From Calendula officinalis (taxonomy: Eukaryota > Streptophyta > Magnoliopsida > Asterales > Asteraceae): a stretch of 64,000 bases of DNA. The DNA is taken from assembly GCA_963853835.1 (NCBI GenBank), contig OY970824.1, forward strand, positions 65,490,884-65,554,883. The letters are read 5' to 3'. The translations under genes were made by a program, and so were the position numbers. Under the pieces are notes generated by a model. The model made no database searches. It worked only from the letters and a program-made list of their open reading frames with translations, and was not told the DNA's origin. This document shows positions 1-12,243 of the stretch, one piece after another (within the stretch, counting starts at the first letter, position 1; each line of letters begins with the position of its first letter).

Positions 1-2
1 GC

Positions 3-1437
3 TCACCTAGAACTCCTCAACAAAATGGTGTAGCTGAAAGAAGAAATAGAACCATCATTGAAGCAGCAAGGTCAATGTTAGCAGACTCAAAATTACCAAT
101 TACTTTTTGAGCTGAAGCTGTTAATACTGCATGTTATGTACAAAACAAAGTATTAATAGTTAAGCCACATCATAAAACACCATATGAACTTTTTAACAAA
201 AGAAAACCTTCCATAAGTTTCTTAAAATCATTTGGTTGTCCTTGTACTATTTTGATTACAAGAGAACAAATTGGTAAGTTTGACTGCAAAGCTGATGATG
301 GAATCTTTGTGGGATACTCTACTCAAAGCAAATCATACAGAGTGTTCAACAAAAGATTAAGGATTATTGAAGAAAGCATCAATGTATCCTTTAATGAGAA
401 TATTCCTAATGAACAAGGAAATGGTCCAGATTGGCTATTTAACATAGACAATCTAACCAAATCCTTTAACACTAACTTGGATTTAAATGCAGGTGATTCA
501 AATTGTCATACTCAAAAGGAAGGAACATCATCTTTCAATACTGGTCAAGAAGAGATGAGATACATAGTAGTTAATACTGGTCCCACAGTTAATACTGAGG
601 ACAGTAATAACTCAGATTCTGGGAGCAGTAGTGAGTCAGATAATGAGGACAGTAGTAATTCAAATACTACTAAGACCAGTAATAGTACTCAAAATACTAC
701 TGGTCCAAGCAATAACCTAAACTTTCAAACTACTACTGATCTCAGTAATAACTTAAATACTACTGATCCCAGTAGTAACTATGAACCAGCAAATGCTGAT
801 GAACCAAACATCAATGACAATGAAGAACCTCAAGAGGAGCAATCTCCTGAGACAAATGAATCCAATCTTGAAAGCCAACTAGGTGTTGATAAAGTTCATG
901 GCACCAGAACTGAAAAGAATCATCCTTTGGATCAAGTCCTTAGTGATGTGAACTCAAGCATGCAGACAAGAAGCAAATTACACAAAAGTCTAACTGCAAA
1001 CATGTGTAACATAAGTTTAATTGATAATGAATGTATGTTTGAATGTTTTCTGTCTCAGGATGAACCAAAGAAGATTCAACAAGCAATGAAGGACTCAAAC
1101 TGGATTGAGGCAATGAAAGAAGAACACCTTCAGTTCAAATTACAAGCTGTTTGGACACTTGTACCCCTACCCAAAGGAAAAAGAGCCATTGGAACAAGGT
1201 GGATCTTTAGAAATAAGAACGATGAAAGAGTTATAGTGATCAAGAACAAAGCCAGACTTGTAGCCCAAGGATACACTCAAGAAGAAGGAATAGACTATGA
1301 TGAAGTATATGCCCCTGTTGCTAGAATTGAAGCAATTAGGATATTCTTAGCATATGCTTCATACAAGAAGTTTAAAGTCTATCAAATGGATGTAAAGAGT
1401 GCTTTCCTATATGGGAAAATTGAAGAAGAAGTATATG
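3..1437 (+). pseudogene. Sirevirus pol, 5' segment: integrase C-terminal part, linker, start of reverse transcriptase
   Basis: The frame starting at base 3 opens with the end of the rve catalytic core (SPRTPQQNGVAERRN; its E is the third residue of the D,D,E triad) and runs on through the GKFD-type integrase C-terminal segment. It is broken by TGA at 108-110, where related elements have Trp. From about 540 to 960 the protein is an N/S/T/D-rich linker whose DNA contains many ACTACTGAT/CAGTAGTA motifs. The copia RT begins near 1080 (WTLVPLPKGK..GTRWIFRNK..KARLVAQGY) and reaches MDVKSAFLYG before the solo LTR interrupts it at 1438. The reading frame resumes exactly at 3202 + TSD. Old and non-functional. 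Confidence 0.93.
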
Positions 1438-3201
1438 TGTAAGGACCGGACCCAAAAACAACCATTTTCAACATCATATACATCTAACTTAGCCAATACT
1501 AACCAAAATACAAGTTTAAATATATTTACCAAAAGAAATTATACATATCATGGAGCAACTAACTATATCGGATACAAACCACTAAACAACCCAAAAGATG
1601 TACATCAAAATATCACAAATCTATACCAAAAGAGAAGCTCTTCCGAGCTTCAAGACCAACTTCTAGCAATCCCTAACTTCAGTTATCCACTAACTTTCCC
1701 TTGCCTTTATCTTTTCCTGAAAAGAAATGGTGACAACTAAACGGGTAAGCTATAAAAGCTTAGTGAGTTCCACAATGCATAATGTTATACTAAATAATTA
1801 TATAAATCAACATAAATAATCAAACAAATATCAACGGGTCAAAGTACCGGGTTATCACAATTATTTCACCACAATGCATCACATATAAATTTAGGGTCAA
1901 CAATGATCAAGGTACAATTCCGGATTCAACAAAGTGTGTCATTCCCTCTTAGGCCATTAGGGAATGAGGCCGATGAAGGTGATCAAGGCACCCCTAAATG
2001 AGTCCAAGATCCAGCTTCACCACCACGGTCCATACCACTCCTCCGCCAGGTACTTCCGCGTCCACCGCCCGACATATTACACAAAGTAATACTCGGACCG
2101 CCATGGGTCCTCACGAAATGAATTATCACTCAAGGCATTTCACTCATACGGGTCAAGGAAATGTTACGGTTCGACAAGGTAATCTCAATGATCAAGGCAA
2201 AACACAAGGAATCCAATCAAAAGGAACACTATCTAGCCACATTGCACTTATATAATTAAAAGTATACACATTGCACATAGTGAACTCACCTGGGATTAAG
2301 CAATTGCCAATACGAGCCAAGTACTTCCTTTAGTCAAATTCCAATGTCACCGATTGATACAATCACCACAATTTCCCAATTGTTTACCTATCACAATTAT
2401 ACTTATCTTATTCAATATACAAACTCATAATCACAACTAGTATGACCTTTAATCACCAATTTTCCCAAATCGGTAATTAACCCAAAACCCTAAACTTCTA
2501 GCTATTCATCTAAGTGCATAATCACATGCTTACCACAACTTTCGCTACTAGAGACTCATTTATACAAGTATACAATATCGATTTTCAGATTTATAATTCA
2601 AACCCTAACTAGGGTTCTTGACCTACTAGCCTTATACTTCAAGTTCTACACATGCATAGAGATAGAGATGATGAATTACCTTAATTATAGACACAAGTGA
2701 TGAAAACCCTTTGATTTCTAGTCAAAATCTGCCCAAGAACACCCAATATTGTCCAAAATCGTCCACACCCGTCGAGAGAGAAATTTAGGGAAGAAATGAG
2801 CTGAAATGGGTCAAAAATCCCGTTTTTATGTCTACCCTGCACAAGATAGCGCCGCTATCTTCAAGATAGCGCCGCTATCTTGCCACCCCTTGCTTTTTAG
2901 CGCCTCTATCTTCAAGATAGAGCCGCTATCTCCCAAATTTTCGCGTTTTGCCCAATGCTATAATGAGTGGCTGTTCTAATTGCACAAGATAGCGCCGCTA
3001 TCTCTAAGATAGCGCCGCTATCTTCCCAAAAGGCTGCAATTTCGCACTTTTCTTCCTTTTTAACTTATACCACTTAATCCAATACACAAAACACAGATTT
3101 TTCATCAAAAATTTAACTACCAAGACTTAATTCCTTATCACTTATCAACTAATACCGAACTTAACAATTAAAATGCACGGATTTAAAACACGTATGTTAC
3201 A
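1438..3201 (-). mobile_element. Solo LTR of a Ty3/gypsy-type element (1764 bp)
   Basis: Starts TGTAAGGACC and ends GTATGTTACA (TG..CA termini). It is flanked by the 5-bp duplication ATATG (1433-1437 and 3202-3206). Removing it with one TSD copy joins the copia RT codons EVYV-CQPPG without a shift, which proves the ends. No internal domain is present, so it is a product of LTR-LTR recombination. Orientation is minus by likeness to the other two gypsy LTR families here. On that strand a TATA-like CATAAAAAC lies at 2821-2830, preceded by the palindrome cluster at 2844-3023. It has no coding capacity; the longest open frames inside it are spurious. Confidence 0.92.
2844..3023. repeat. Cluster of GC-centred near-palindromes in the solo LTR
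   Basis: AGATAGCGCCGCTATCT (7-bp arms, GCC centre) occurs at 2844-2860, 2864-2880, 2987-3003 and 3007-3023, with a degenerate copy at 2915-2931 and a half copy near 2898. In the LTR's own orientation the cluster lies directly upstream of the TATA-like box at 2821-2830, that is, in U3. Confidence 0.9.
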
Positions 3202-3206
3202 ATATG

Positions 3207-4356
3207 TATGCCAACCTCCAGGTTTTGAAGATCCAAAACATGGTGACTATGTATTCAAACTAGACAAAGCTCTATATGGCCTACATCAGGCACCAAGAGC
3301 ATGGTATGATACATTATCATCATACTTACTGAAGAATGATTTTAAAAGAGGAGCAATTGACAAGACTCTGTTTACAAGAAAGGTCAAAAATGATATACTA
3401 CTGGTGCAAATCTATGTAGATGATATCATTTTTGGATCAACAAATGATTCATTGTGTAAAGAGTTTGAAAATCTCATGCAAATCAAATTCAAGATGAGCT
3501 CCATGGGTCCAATGAACTTCTTCCTTGGACTCCAAGTCAATCAAAGAACAGATGGTATTTTGATAAATCAATCAAAATATGTTAAAGACATCTTGGAGAA
3601 GTTTGATATGAAAGACTGCAATAGTGCAAGTACACCAACGGAAACACACAAACACCTACATCCTGATGCTGAGGGGGAGGATGTAGATGAGAACTTATAC
3701 AGATCAATGATAGGATCTTTGATGTACTTAACTGCATCAAGACCTGACATTATGTACAGTGTTTGTGTGTGTGCAAGATATCAAGCAAGACCTAAAGAAC
3801 TACACTTGCAGGCTGTCAAAAGAATAATCAGATACTTGAAAGGCAAACCATCACTTGGTCTATGGTATCCACATGACTCACCATTTGAACTCATAGCCTA
3901 CACAGATAGTGACTATGGAGGTGAATGTCAAGATAGAAAGTCCACTACTGGTGGGTGTCAATTCTTTGGATCAAGACTAGTGTCATGGCAATGTAAGAAA
4001 CAAACAAATGTATCCACATCAACTGCTGAAGCAGAGTATGTAGCTGCATCTGCTTATTGTGCTCAAGTACTTTGGATTCAAAACCAGCTTCTAGACTTTG
4101 GTATCTCTATCCTTAAAACTCCTATTTTTATGATAATCAAAGTGCTATTAGTATTGTGAACAATCCTGTAAAACACTCTAAAACTAAACACATTGAAATA
4201 AGATTTCACTTTATAAGAGATTGCAATGAAAAGAAGTTAATCAAAGTAGTTAAAATTCATACTGATAATCAATTAGCAGATCTCTTTACAAAAGCATTTG
4301 ATGTATGAAGATTCAGCTTCTTGGTTAGCAGTATTGGAATGATTTTAATAAATTAA
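3207..4356 (+). pseudogene. Sirevirus pol, 3' segment: reverse transcriptase catalytic part and RNase H
   Basis: Continues the RT from CQPPGFEDP through ALYGLHQAPRAWY to the catalytic YVDD box (3413-3424), the LGLQV and SLMYLTASRPDI blocks, and RNase H with TDSDYGG, KSTTGG and the STAEAEYVA acidic motif. The frame opens at 3173 only because of solo-LTR sequence; the native sequence starts at 3202/3207. A T has been lost in the T-run near 4128-4133 (the copy at 29512 keeps it), shifting the last 75 codons. In the restored frame, TGA at 4306-4308 replaces the GGA of the other copy. The natural stop is at 4354-4356. Confidence 0.93.
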
Positions 4357-4879
4357 TCTCTCACTCAAAATCATGTGTAAAGTTTTTCTGTTGTAAAAAG
4401 TTATTTTTTTAGTGTTTTACTACTGGTAGGTCATTACTACTGGTAAACAATTGTACTCACACATACTACTGGTCTCAAATTTGGTGGTTACTACTGCTAG
4501 GGTTGGTAAATTAGGTCAGCATTAAAATACATTAGTTACTACTGATGTCAAAATCCTTAGTTGCTACTGATGTTCATAGATACTACTGACGTTTTCTACT
4601 GATATCTAATTTACTACTGGTCCTTATATTGTCAAGTTACCAAACTAACCCCAATGAAAATAACCATTGTGTTATGATTCAAAGGGCAATTTAGTCTTTT
4701 TGCAGGACAAATCGTAAGATATAAATAGCTGAAGTCGATTAGTTTAGCATTATCATCACTTCGATTTGCTAACTCCTCTCGATAAAACCCTAAATCGCGA
4801 TAATAAACCCTGCACCAGTAACAACATTCAAACGATCAAGCAACTCTACAATCGTAACAACATCATAAAATCGACGACA
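4357..4879 (+). promoter_or_regulatory. Sirevirus intergenic region between RNase H and ORF3, with motif array and internal TATA box
   Basis: Between 4420 and 4622 there are roughly ten TACTACTGR-type motifs (GG, GA and GC endings). About 100 bp after the last one is TATAAATA (4720-4727), followed about 150 bp later by the ORF3 start codon. The LTR of this family has the same layout (motif array, gap of about 100-140 bp, TATAAATA at 60057-60064). I infer an internal promoter for ORF3; expression is not visible from sequence. Confidence 0.6.
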
Positions 4880-6375
4880 ATGGCAACTCTACAATCTCTT
4901 GATGTTCAAACAAATCTTAAATACTCAGAGTTTCACAACATGTGTGCATATCTAAAGAATCCAGACGGAACAAAAGATTTTCGTCCAATCGTCAATTTTT
5001 TAAAGAACTCATACATAAAGTTTGCACTCACTGTAAATCCTAAAGCCTATCAACAACACCTAGTGAGTTTCTGGGAGAATGCAGAACAAGTCGATGATAC
5101 GGATTTCACTAAGATTAGGTCAGTAGTAGATGGAAAAGAAATCTTTATATCAGAACGATCAATCAGACACCATCTACAACTCCATGATGATGAAGGTATG
5201 TTTTCTTTACCCAAGGAAGACCTTGTTGAATGTTTACAAAACATGGGATATGAGGGAAGACTTGACATTGTCACTTTCCAAAAAGGTCTTCTCTCCCCAC
5301 AATGGAAATTTTTAATACACACCATTCAACACTGTCTTTCTCCTAAAAGAAGTTCTTGGAATGAGTTTAACAAGTCAATAGCATCTGCTGTTGTTTGTTT
5401 ATGCACAGACCAAGTCTTCAATTTTTCATATATGATTTTTGAGGGAATGTTGGGAAATCTGTCTACTTCAAAAATTTTAATGTATCCCAGATTTCTTCAA
5501 CATTTAATAAACTGTGAATTGCAAAACTTGTCAACTCCTAAAAACATTTTTATAACTCCTGAGTTGAACAAGAAAGTGTTCTCCAATATGAGAAAACAAT
5601 TCAAATTTTCGGGCAAGGAAACCCCTCTGTTTCCCAACATGATCAAAGATCAACCACATCTTGGAGAAGGTTCAATCAAAGATACACCCACAATTGAACC
5701 TCAACCCACTCCTTCACCCCCAAATGCAGCCCAAACACAACTCCAAACAGTCACTCAATCATCCACTCAATTAGATGTCATGAATGTGTCTCAGGAACAT
5801 GAATTAAATCTGCAGAGTGCTATTCTTCACTCTGTAGAAGACCGACCTTTAACCAAATCAATCCAGAAAAGTTATAAAAGGAAGAAATCTTCCTTAAAGG
5901 ACACCAGGGGACACATTGAGTCAAACCCCAGGCTCCAAGAGTTGTCCTCCAAGGAGGAGAGAGGACATGAGGAAAGGGCTCTCACTACTGATGCCCCAAA
6001 GGTGGGTGCACAGGATAGTGAGAACATCACTAAGACCCAGACCTCGGCAACTCTAAGTGATGACTCTTTTGAGGAATTACTAAGAGGACCCCGGTGCAGA
6101 GAAACCACAAGGGGGGGCACTACTGCTTCTTCTAGGAAGAAGAGAGTGTCCAAACAACCCATTTCATCACCAAGAAGTGATGAGGGTAGAACTGAAACTA
6201 TTGATTTGACGGAAAGGATGGAAAACCTTAAAGCCAATGTACCTGTTAGTAAGCCCGATGATCTTGCTAGAAGGAGTGAGGGCAGTATTGAACAAAAACA
6301 ATTGACGGATAGGATGGAAAACCTTGAAACCACTGTACAAGATTGCCTGAAATATTTAACAAATCAAGGGAGAAC
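4880..6375 (+). pseudogene. Sirevirus additional ORF (ORF3), 5' segment
   Basis: The start at 4880 (GACAATGG, a good plant context) is preferred to an in-frame ATG at 4766, because related proteins begin near MATLQSLDV. The N-terminal ~230 residues form a globular conserved block (AYLKNPDG, FALTVNP, SFWENAEQVDD, QNMGYEG, SPQWKFLIHTIQHCLSPK, NFSYMIFEGMLGNL, LMYPRFLQ). A long Pro/Ser/Thr- and charge-rich region follows (from about residue 265). No transmembrane segment is evident, unlike classical env. Its function is unknown; comparable ORFs in Asteraceae databases are simply hypothetical. It is interrupted at 6376 by the LARD-like element and continues in frame at 15305. Restored length across all three parts is 1143 codons. 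Confidence 0.85.
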
Positions 6376-9300
6376 TGTGACAACCCTCGAAATTCGATAT
6401 TTGACCCGATAATTATTTTAACTCACTTTGTCTTAGTATAATCATCTTATTTATAAAAATATTCATTTACCATTTAAGTCTAGCAAAACCTCTTATATTA
6501 TGTGTCGGTAGCACACACCATTATTAGGCATGCGTCAGTTTGTCTGTGACATGTCTTAAAATTTAACGAAACCAAAAATATGCATTGGTCAACTAAATCA
6601 ATGGGTATGAAAAACAATTTTCTAAACATCCTTGCGGTTAAATATACAAATAACAACATAAAAATTTACCGGTACGACATAAGAATATAGAAAGTGAGTA
6701 TATAGTTTCCCAAAACAATATCTTTAGGTAAGGAAATAACTTGCCTCAAAAACGAGTAAAACACTGTTAAAATATTTTACCGGATAACTATGTCGTTACA
6801 TGTGTACATAATATTCATTAATAAAGTAAATTAATAGAATTTAATTTATCATTTAAAGGTGATACCCATACAACTTACCCATGATGTACCTCATAACGGA
6901 AGCCCAAAGTATCGGTCAAACCATACATACCATATTCCTATAATAAAACGATAGTGATTGACCAATCTTTTTCCATAAAATCCTAACAAACCTATGCGCT
7001 CTCTCTAACAGCCGGCCACTCCCAAATCAACATATAATACTCATATTCACAGAAATGTAAAGAGGAAACCAGTAACCTCTCGATATCTCTACCTCTGATT
7101 CCCTTTTAACCGGAAATGAAAAGCAAGAATCATAAAATCACGATAACTTCCGGCCAAGCAAATCAGACACCCACCACCTTTCTTGTATATTTCCGGTTAC
7201 CAACTAGCAACCCTCACCACTTCCTTCTCACGTTTCCGGCGAGCTCAGGCTTCTCCGGCCGCCTCCATTCCCTGTTGGTTTCTCCGAGCAAAAATAGGCA
7301 GCCACCTCCGGCAAACAAACAAAACTCCTCCGGCGATTACAGCCTGTCTCCGACGACATCTCAGACATCTCCAGCAATCTTCTATCTTATCTCTCTCTCT
7401 CCGATCGTAAGGTATAACAAGTTCTTCTTCTCTCTTTTTGATTTAGTGTTCGAGCGTATACGTTGGTGTGGGTACGACGTCGTTTGCGGGTGTATTGTGT
7501 ACACCGCCGATCATTCTTTGTCTCTCTCGTTAATCATATCCGAGCATGGCTGTCTTCGTTATGCTTAGACAGTCACAAACCCAGTACATAAATACTTGCA
7601 AACCCAATTTGCAATAAACCCACTAGCACTTAATTTTAATCGAGTCCATCCCCACAATATAAAACGATAACCAAGATAAATAAGCCCACTTTCAAATAAA
7701 ACTTTTGGTTAACTAAGTTGTAGTCCAACTTCTGTTTTTTAACATATATCCAATTTTGTTTTTAAAGATTAATGTTTAATCATAAGTATAAAAATAATGT
7801 TTTCTGAATTTATTAACTGATTAATATCTAGTTATTAATCATTTAAATGTTTGTTTTAATTATTTTCTTAAAATAAAACTTTTATTTAATTTTCTTTATT
7901 AAATACACATTTGATTTATAAATAACGATAACTGTTTAAATTTATAGTTATCAGATGGTCCACAAATCGTTTACTTAAAAGCAAAGAGTAAGACATTTCT
8001 AAGAAACTATACAATCAAATAAAACGTATTTAAATAATACACCACTTATCACAATGTCACCAAGGTATCGCTCGAGTTTAATTTCCGTTTTAGGAAATCA
8101 TTTTGCATCATGTAGCATAGACGGGTCATTTAGACTGTCACTCATTTAATTATTTCTACGCGTTTAGGACGCTAGGATCATTTGGTTGGAAACCACATTA
8201 TTATCTACATTTTGGCTAGCATTGCATCAGGTGAGTTCACAGCCCCACTTTTTACCACATTTTATGTACTGTTTTATAACTTTGGGGTGGAAAACATAAT
8301 AACTGCTTTTATAAATCTATTTGTGACTTTCAATTCACAACCTCTCTTTTACTACTTTTTAACTATTTCACTTTTTGGGTGAAAAACATATAAACTAATT
8401 TATGAATGTTTACAATATTTATAAACGTTTACTATATCGTGATGAAAACTATTTTTGGAAACTAGACAACGAATCCTTATGCTTGGACTAAGTTTAGATG
8501 TACATGGAAGTGCGTATATGTTACATACATAATCATTAGCTAGTTGCGACTAGGCCCTGGATATGCAAATAGTACTATTGGCGGAGACCTACCCTCCCAC
8601 GATTTTGATCATTTATCGGTGTTTACCGACCACGAGGAGTGCATATCTAGCACGTTTAAGGTTGTTGTTTTGATTATGGACTTAGGGTCAGTATTTTAAC
8701 TCAAAAGGGTATAGCTAACCTTTTGGGGGATCACCGTCTATTATGTTTCTACTACTGCTCTCGGAGCAGGCCAATTTTTAACATTTTATATCATCACCCT
8801 ATATTTTTGCCGATTATGGCATACTAAAACTATTGTTTATACTATCACGATTTATATCGTACTACTGCTCTCGGAGCAGGTCATTTTTAACATTGTTATC
8901 ATCACACTATTTTTGCCAACGATGGCATACGAAAACGATTACTCCTACTACTGCTTTTGAGCAGACTGTTTTTAACGTTTATATCATGACACTAATTTTG
9001 CCAATGAAGGCATACGAAAACAACTATTTCTACTACAGCTTTTCAGCAGACTATTTTTAAACGCTTTACATCATCAAACTATATTTTTTTTTTTTTTTTG
9101 CCATGAATGGCAACAAAAACTATGGAACTATTTGATCTTATTAAAAACCTGTGAATTCACTCAACAATTTTGTTGATACTTTTACTTATGTTTTTCAGGT
9201 ATCTTAGCTAAGCATTGAGTCGCATGCATTGGAGTCAAGCTTTTGTTTTGTAAAGATGTCACCTTCAAATTTTAGTTAAAACTATATTTTGGTTCAACTA

Positions 9301-9432
9301 TTTTGTTTACATTAAATTTTGGTGACATTACTTTTTATCAAACATTTATTGTTTACGATAATCATATGCTATGTTTACTCATGATTGTCGCACGCCCGTT
9401 CTTCCGCAAACCACTTTTGGCGGGGTGTGACA
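6376..9432 (+). repeat. 5' LTR of the LARD-like element (3057 bp)
   Basis: Unusually long LTR. It contains a GC-rich, Pro/Ser-coding-like block (about 7110-7420) with a CT run that ends in CCGATCGTAAGGTATAAC, resembling a 5' leader with a splice donor. A four-unit tandem repeat lies at 8751-9118. The LTR's open frames (for example ATG at 7116, 150 codons) change length between the two LTRs because of the CT run, so they are not credible genes. Confidence 0.92.
8751..9118 (+). repeat. Four-unit tandem repeat with hairpins in the LARD 5' LTR
   Basis: Units begin ACTACTGCTC or ACTACNGCTT at 8751, 8861, 8947 and 9032 (110, 86, 85 and ~87 bp). Each unit contains a small hairpin of the type CTGCTC-TCG-GAGCAG and a TGCC..GGCA pair. 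The same array is in the 3' LTR at about 14621-14985. Confidence 0.85.
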
Positions 9433-12009
9433 GATTGGTATCAGAGCTATTGGTTATAGTGAACTAGCGAGTCTAGTCTATAACTTCAAAATGATTTTGG
9501 GTCAAAACGTTTTCATTGCATCAAGAGTCTAATTGCATATAGAGTTGCATTGCATATAAAGATGCATTACATATCATTCATTTACCCCTTGCCTTAGTAA
9601 TAGATCGCTTGCTTTATATTGCCTTACACTTACCCTTAGGTATAGTGCTTTATTCCATTGGATACTTACTCGTGAACCTATAGGTGAAACATATTACACT
9701 ATATCGCCAATAAGTTCATTTGAATCCTTAGTACACGACATTACACTACTTACTGAACACTTACATCACATACCTAAATCGAATATATTACTTACACTCC
9801 AATAGTCACTTACACAAAAACATGAATTCGAGAATTGTTACCGAACGTCTATGAGCAACGAACACTTTGAAAACTCTATGCGCCTGAACATCGAGCATGG
9901 CGGCACATCATCGGACGACCTTCAACAATAAACACATATATATGTGCACCGCGTATCTTAGTCACACAATATATATAATCATCTCACACATTGTTCGTCA
10001 CCCGATTATCAACAAATCCATCCTATTTTTTTCCTACTCAAAAAAAAAAATCGTAAAACTCGAAAGATTCCTCGTATGACTAACAAATGAACGTCTATCC
10101 ACTAATCTTTAACACCACGAAATGAAAACGCGAAAGACGTCACAAGCCTGGTCTAGGGCTTCTCAAAAATTAAACCCTAAGCACAACTTCTGAACTCGTA
10201 TAATACATTATGGAGAAAAGATTCCAAATTTCCCTAAAACGAATATATGAAGTGATAATGATGATGAAATATTGTACGATGATATTATAAACCGCCTGGC
10301 CAACGTGTTTATAATTACATGGTACAATGTAGACTTATCTAAGTCATGGATTATTGAAACAAACCGATGAATAAAACAGTTGAATACAATCAGCCTCATT
10401 AATATTAAAATAAGAGAACAAGAAAATTGAATATAAATCAGTCAACTTTGGGAATAAAGTCCTCTTGACTAATAACGTAAATTAAATATGACAATTAAGC
10501 ATATGCGAACCGCAATAAGAAGATAAGCATAATGATGATCACACGGTAAATATCAATCAGTACCAAAGCCGATTACTTGAGAAGAAATGAGAAGAAAAAT
10601 TAATAAAGAATTAGTCGAAATTATTTCGCGTTAAAGAAAAACGATGTATCGAAAGCCTATCTATCATACAGAACTATTAGAAAATACTCCTAGAAGAACT
10701 TACTAATTTTCCTCCACCATCATCAAATCGAATTAAGAACTAAACTAATCATAAGAGTCTCACTGATCACGCGTCAACTTTACCATTTAAATCCACTTAA
10801 AGTTACCTCATATGAATCATATCAACAAACTCGAAACAGTATACTACTAGTTAAACGTATAAGATTTAACACGTTTAACCAAGAAAATTAAATTGCCCTT
10901 TACGTCAAAGAAATTTAAGTTGTTGAATATGTACGAAGTATATGAGAAACAAAATATCCATTTCTATCATATATAAAAAATATACCGTTAGCCAACTTTT
11001 GGCACCCAAATATATATATAGAGAACTTATTTAAAGTTTCGCATTTGAAAAATGATTTAGGTATGGTCAAAGCGGTCAACAAATTATATCATGTTTATAA
11101 GTACATGAAATAGTTTATATCTGTATTTTAATAAACAAAATATCATACCTCGTGCACTATAAATGCTTAAAACACTTTTTTTTTAAATGTAATTATCCAT
11201 CAATAAGAGACAATTGTCAACGCTAATAGACGATCTGTTTGACCTACAACAAGTTTTAGATTCTACTCGAATATCAATCTACATTCCGACCATCTCAACC
11301 GAAGTACGATAATTCATTGGTCTTTCGGCTACTAAACGATAGTGTATTGGAAATTATACCCAACACGGTCCAAAACCTAATGTTCTTGTTACAAATTATT
11401 GTAAGTTACTAATCAATATATTTAGATATATAAAACTCTTACGAAACTACTAATAAAATAAAATAAATAAATATATATATTCCTTTTAACAATCTAAACA
11501 AGGGTTTGTAAACAAGTCTGAAATATTTGTTACAAACTAGGATCGCGACTGTCGCGCATAGCAGTTTATTTTCATTTTCATTTTTTTTTTTTTAAAAAGC
11601 TTATTTTTTTCATGTTCAGGTAAAGTTATATAATTTTACAAATTTTAATACAAATTCTCCTCTCTCAAATACATGTAATATTAAAGTTCTTATGATGATA
11701 TTAACATAAAACAAATTTAGTACCGCACCAAACATTTTATTTTATTTTTCAAAGGAACAGAAATTTCATCTTATATTGTGACACGTCTAATGAAGGATTA
11801 GGACGGAATGCAAAACGGAAAAATAATAACCTACGTCTCAGTCAATCAAAAATCCACGGAAAAAAAAAAATAATAAAAAATTATACCACTCATGACCTCG
11901 AACTAGGTGTCCCGTTAAAAACCTAGAAACATTATCTATACGATATTGAATGCACAATTCTCACCAACCACCAAACTCTATAACATATACTTGATCTACA
12001 GAACCTAAC
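9433..12009 (+). other. Internal non-coding domain of the LARD-like element
   Basis: About 2.6 kb between the PBS (9436-9447) and the RNase H remnant. AT-rich, with no reading frame longer than about 60 codons and no recognisable gag, protease or RT motifs. I see only simple A/T runs. Confidence 0.75.
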
Positions 12010-12150
12010 ATGAGGCAACGACAATGGGTCGAGTTGCTAATTGATTACGTCTGCGAACTAAATTATCACCCTGGGAAAGCCAACGTACTGGCCGACACAC
12101 TTACTCGAAAAAAAAGAAGCGACCCAAACTACATCAAATGCTATCGTTAA
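12010..12150 (+). pseudogene. Ty3/gypsy RNase H C-terminal remnant
   Basis: A 46-codon frame reads MRQRQWVELLIDYVCEL then NYHPGKANVLADTLTRK, matching the end of the gypsy RNase H domain (compare MRQRRWIELISEYDCEI and HEGKANVVADALSRK in the Tekay-like element here, minus strand near 20580-20670). It sits just upstream of the PPT and 3' LTR, where a full element would carry integrase, so the rest of pol was deleted. Not functional by itself. Confidence 0.85.
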
Positions 12151-12243
12151 ATATGTTTATTCATAAATTTCTTTTTCCGACTCTCAAACCTAGTGACAAA
12201 ATGTCTTAAATTTCGGGACGAAATTCCTTTAACAAAGGGAGAA

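Noticed and set aside
1399..2255. Open frames spanning the copia/solo-LTR border and inside the solo LTR
   Set aside because: They cross a proven insertion border or consist of non-coding LTR sequence.
5872..6333. 153-codon minus-strand frame opposite ORF3
   Set aside because: Shadow of the ORF3 coding strand; no independent support.
7116..7568. 150-codon ATG frame in the LARD LTR
   Set aside because: The same frame is 98 codons in the other LTR because of the CT run, and the composition is leader-like; no protein family recognised.
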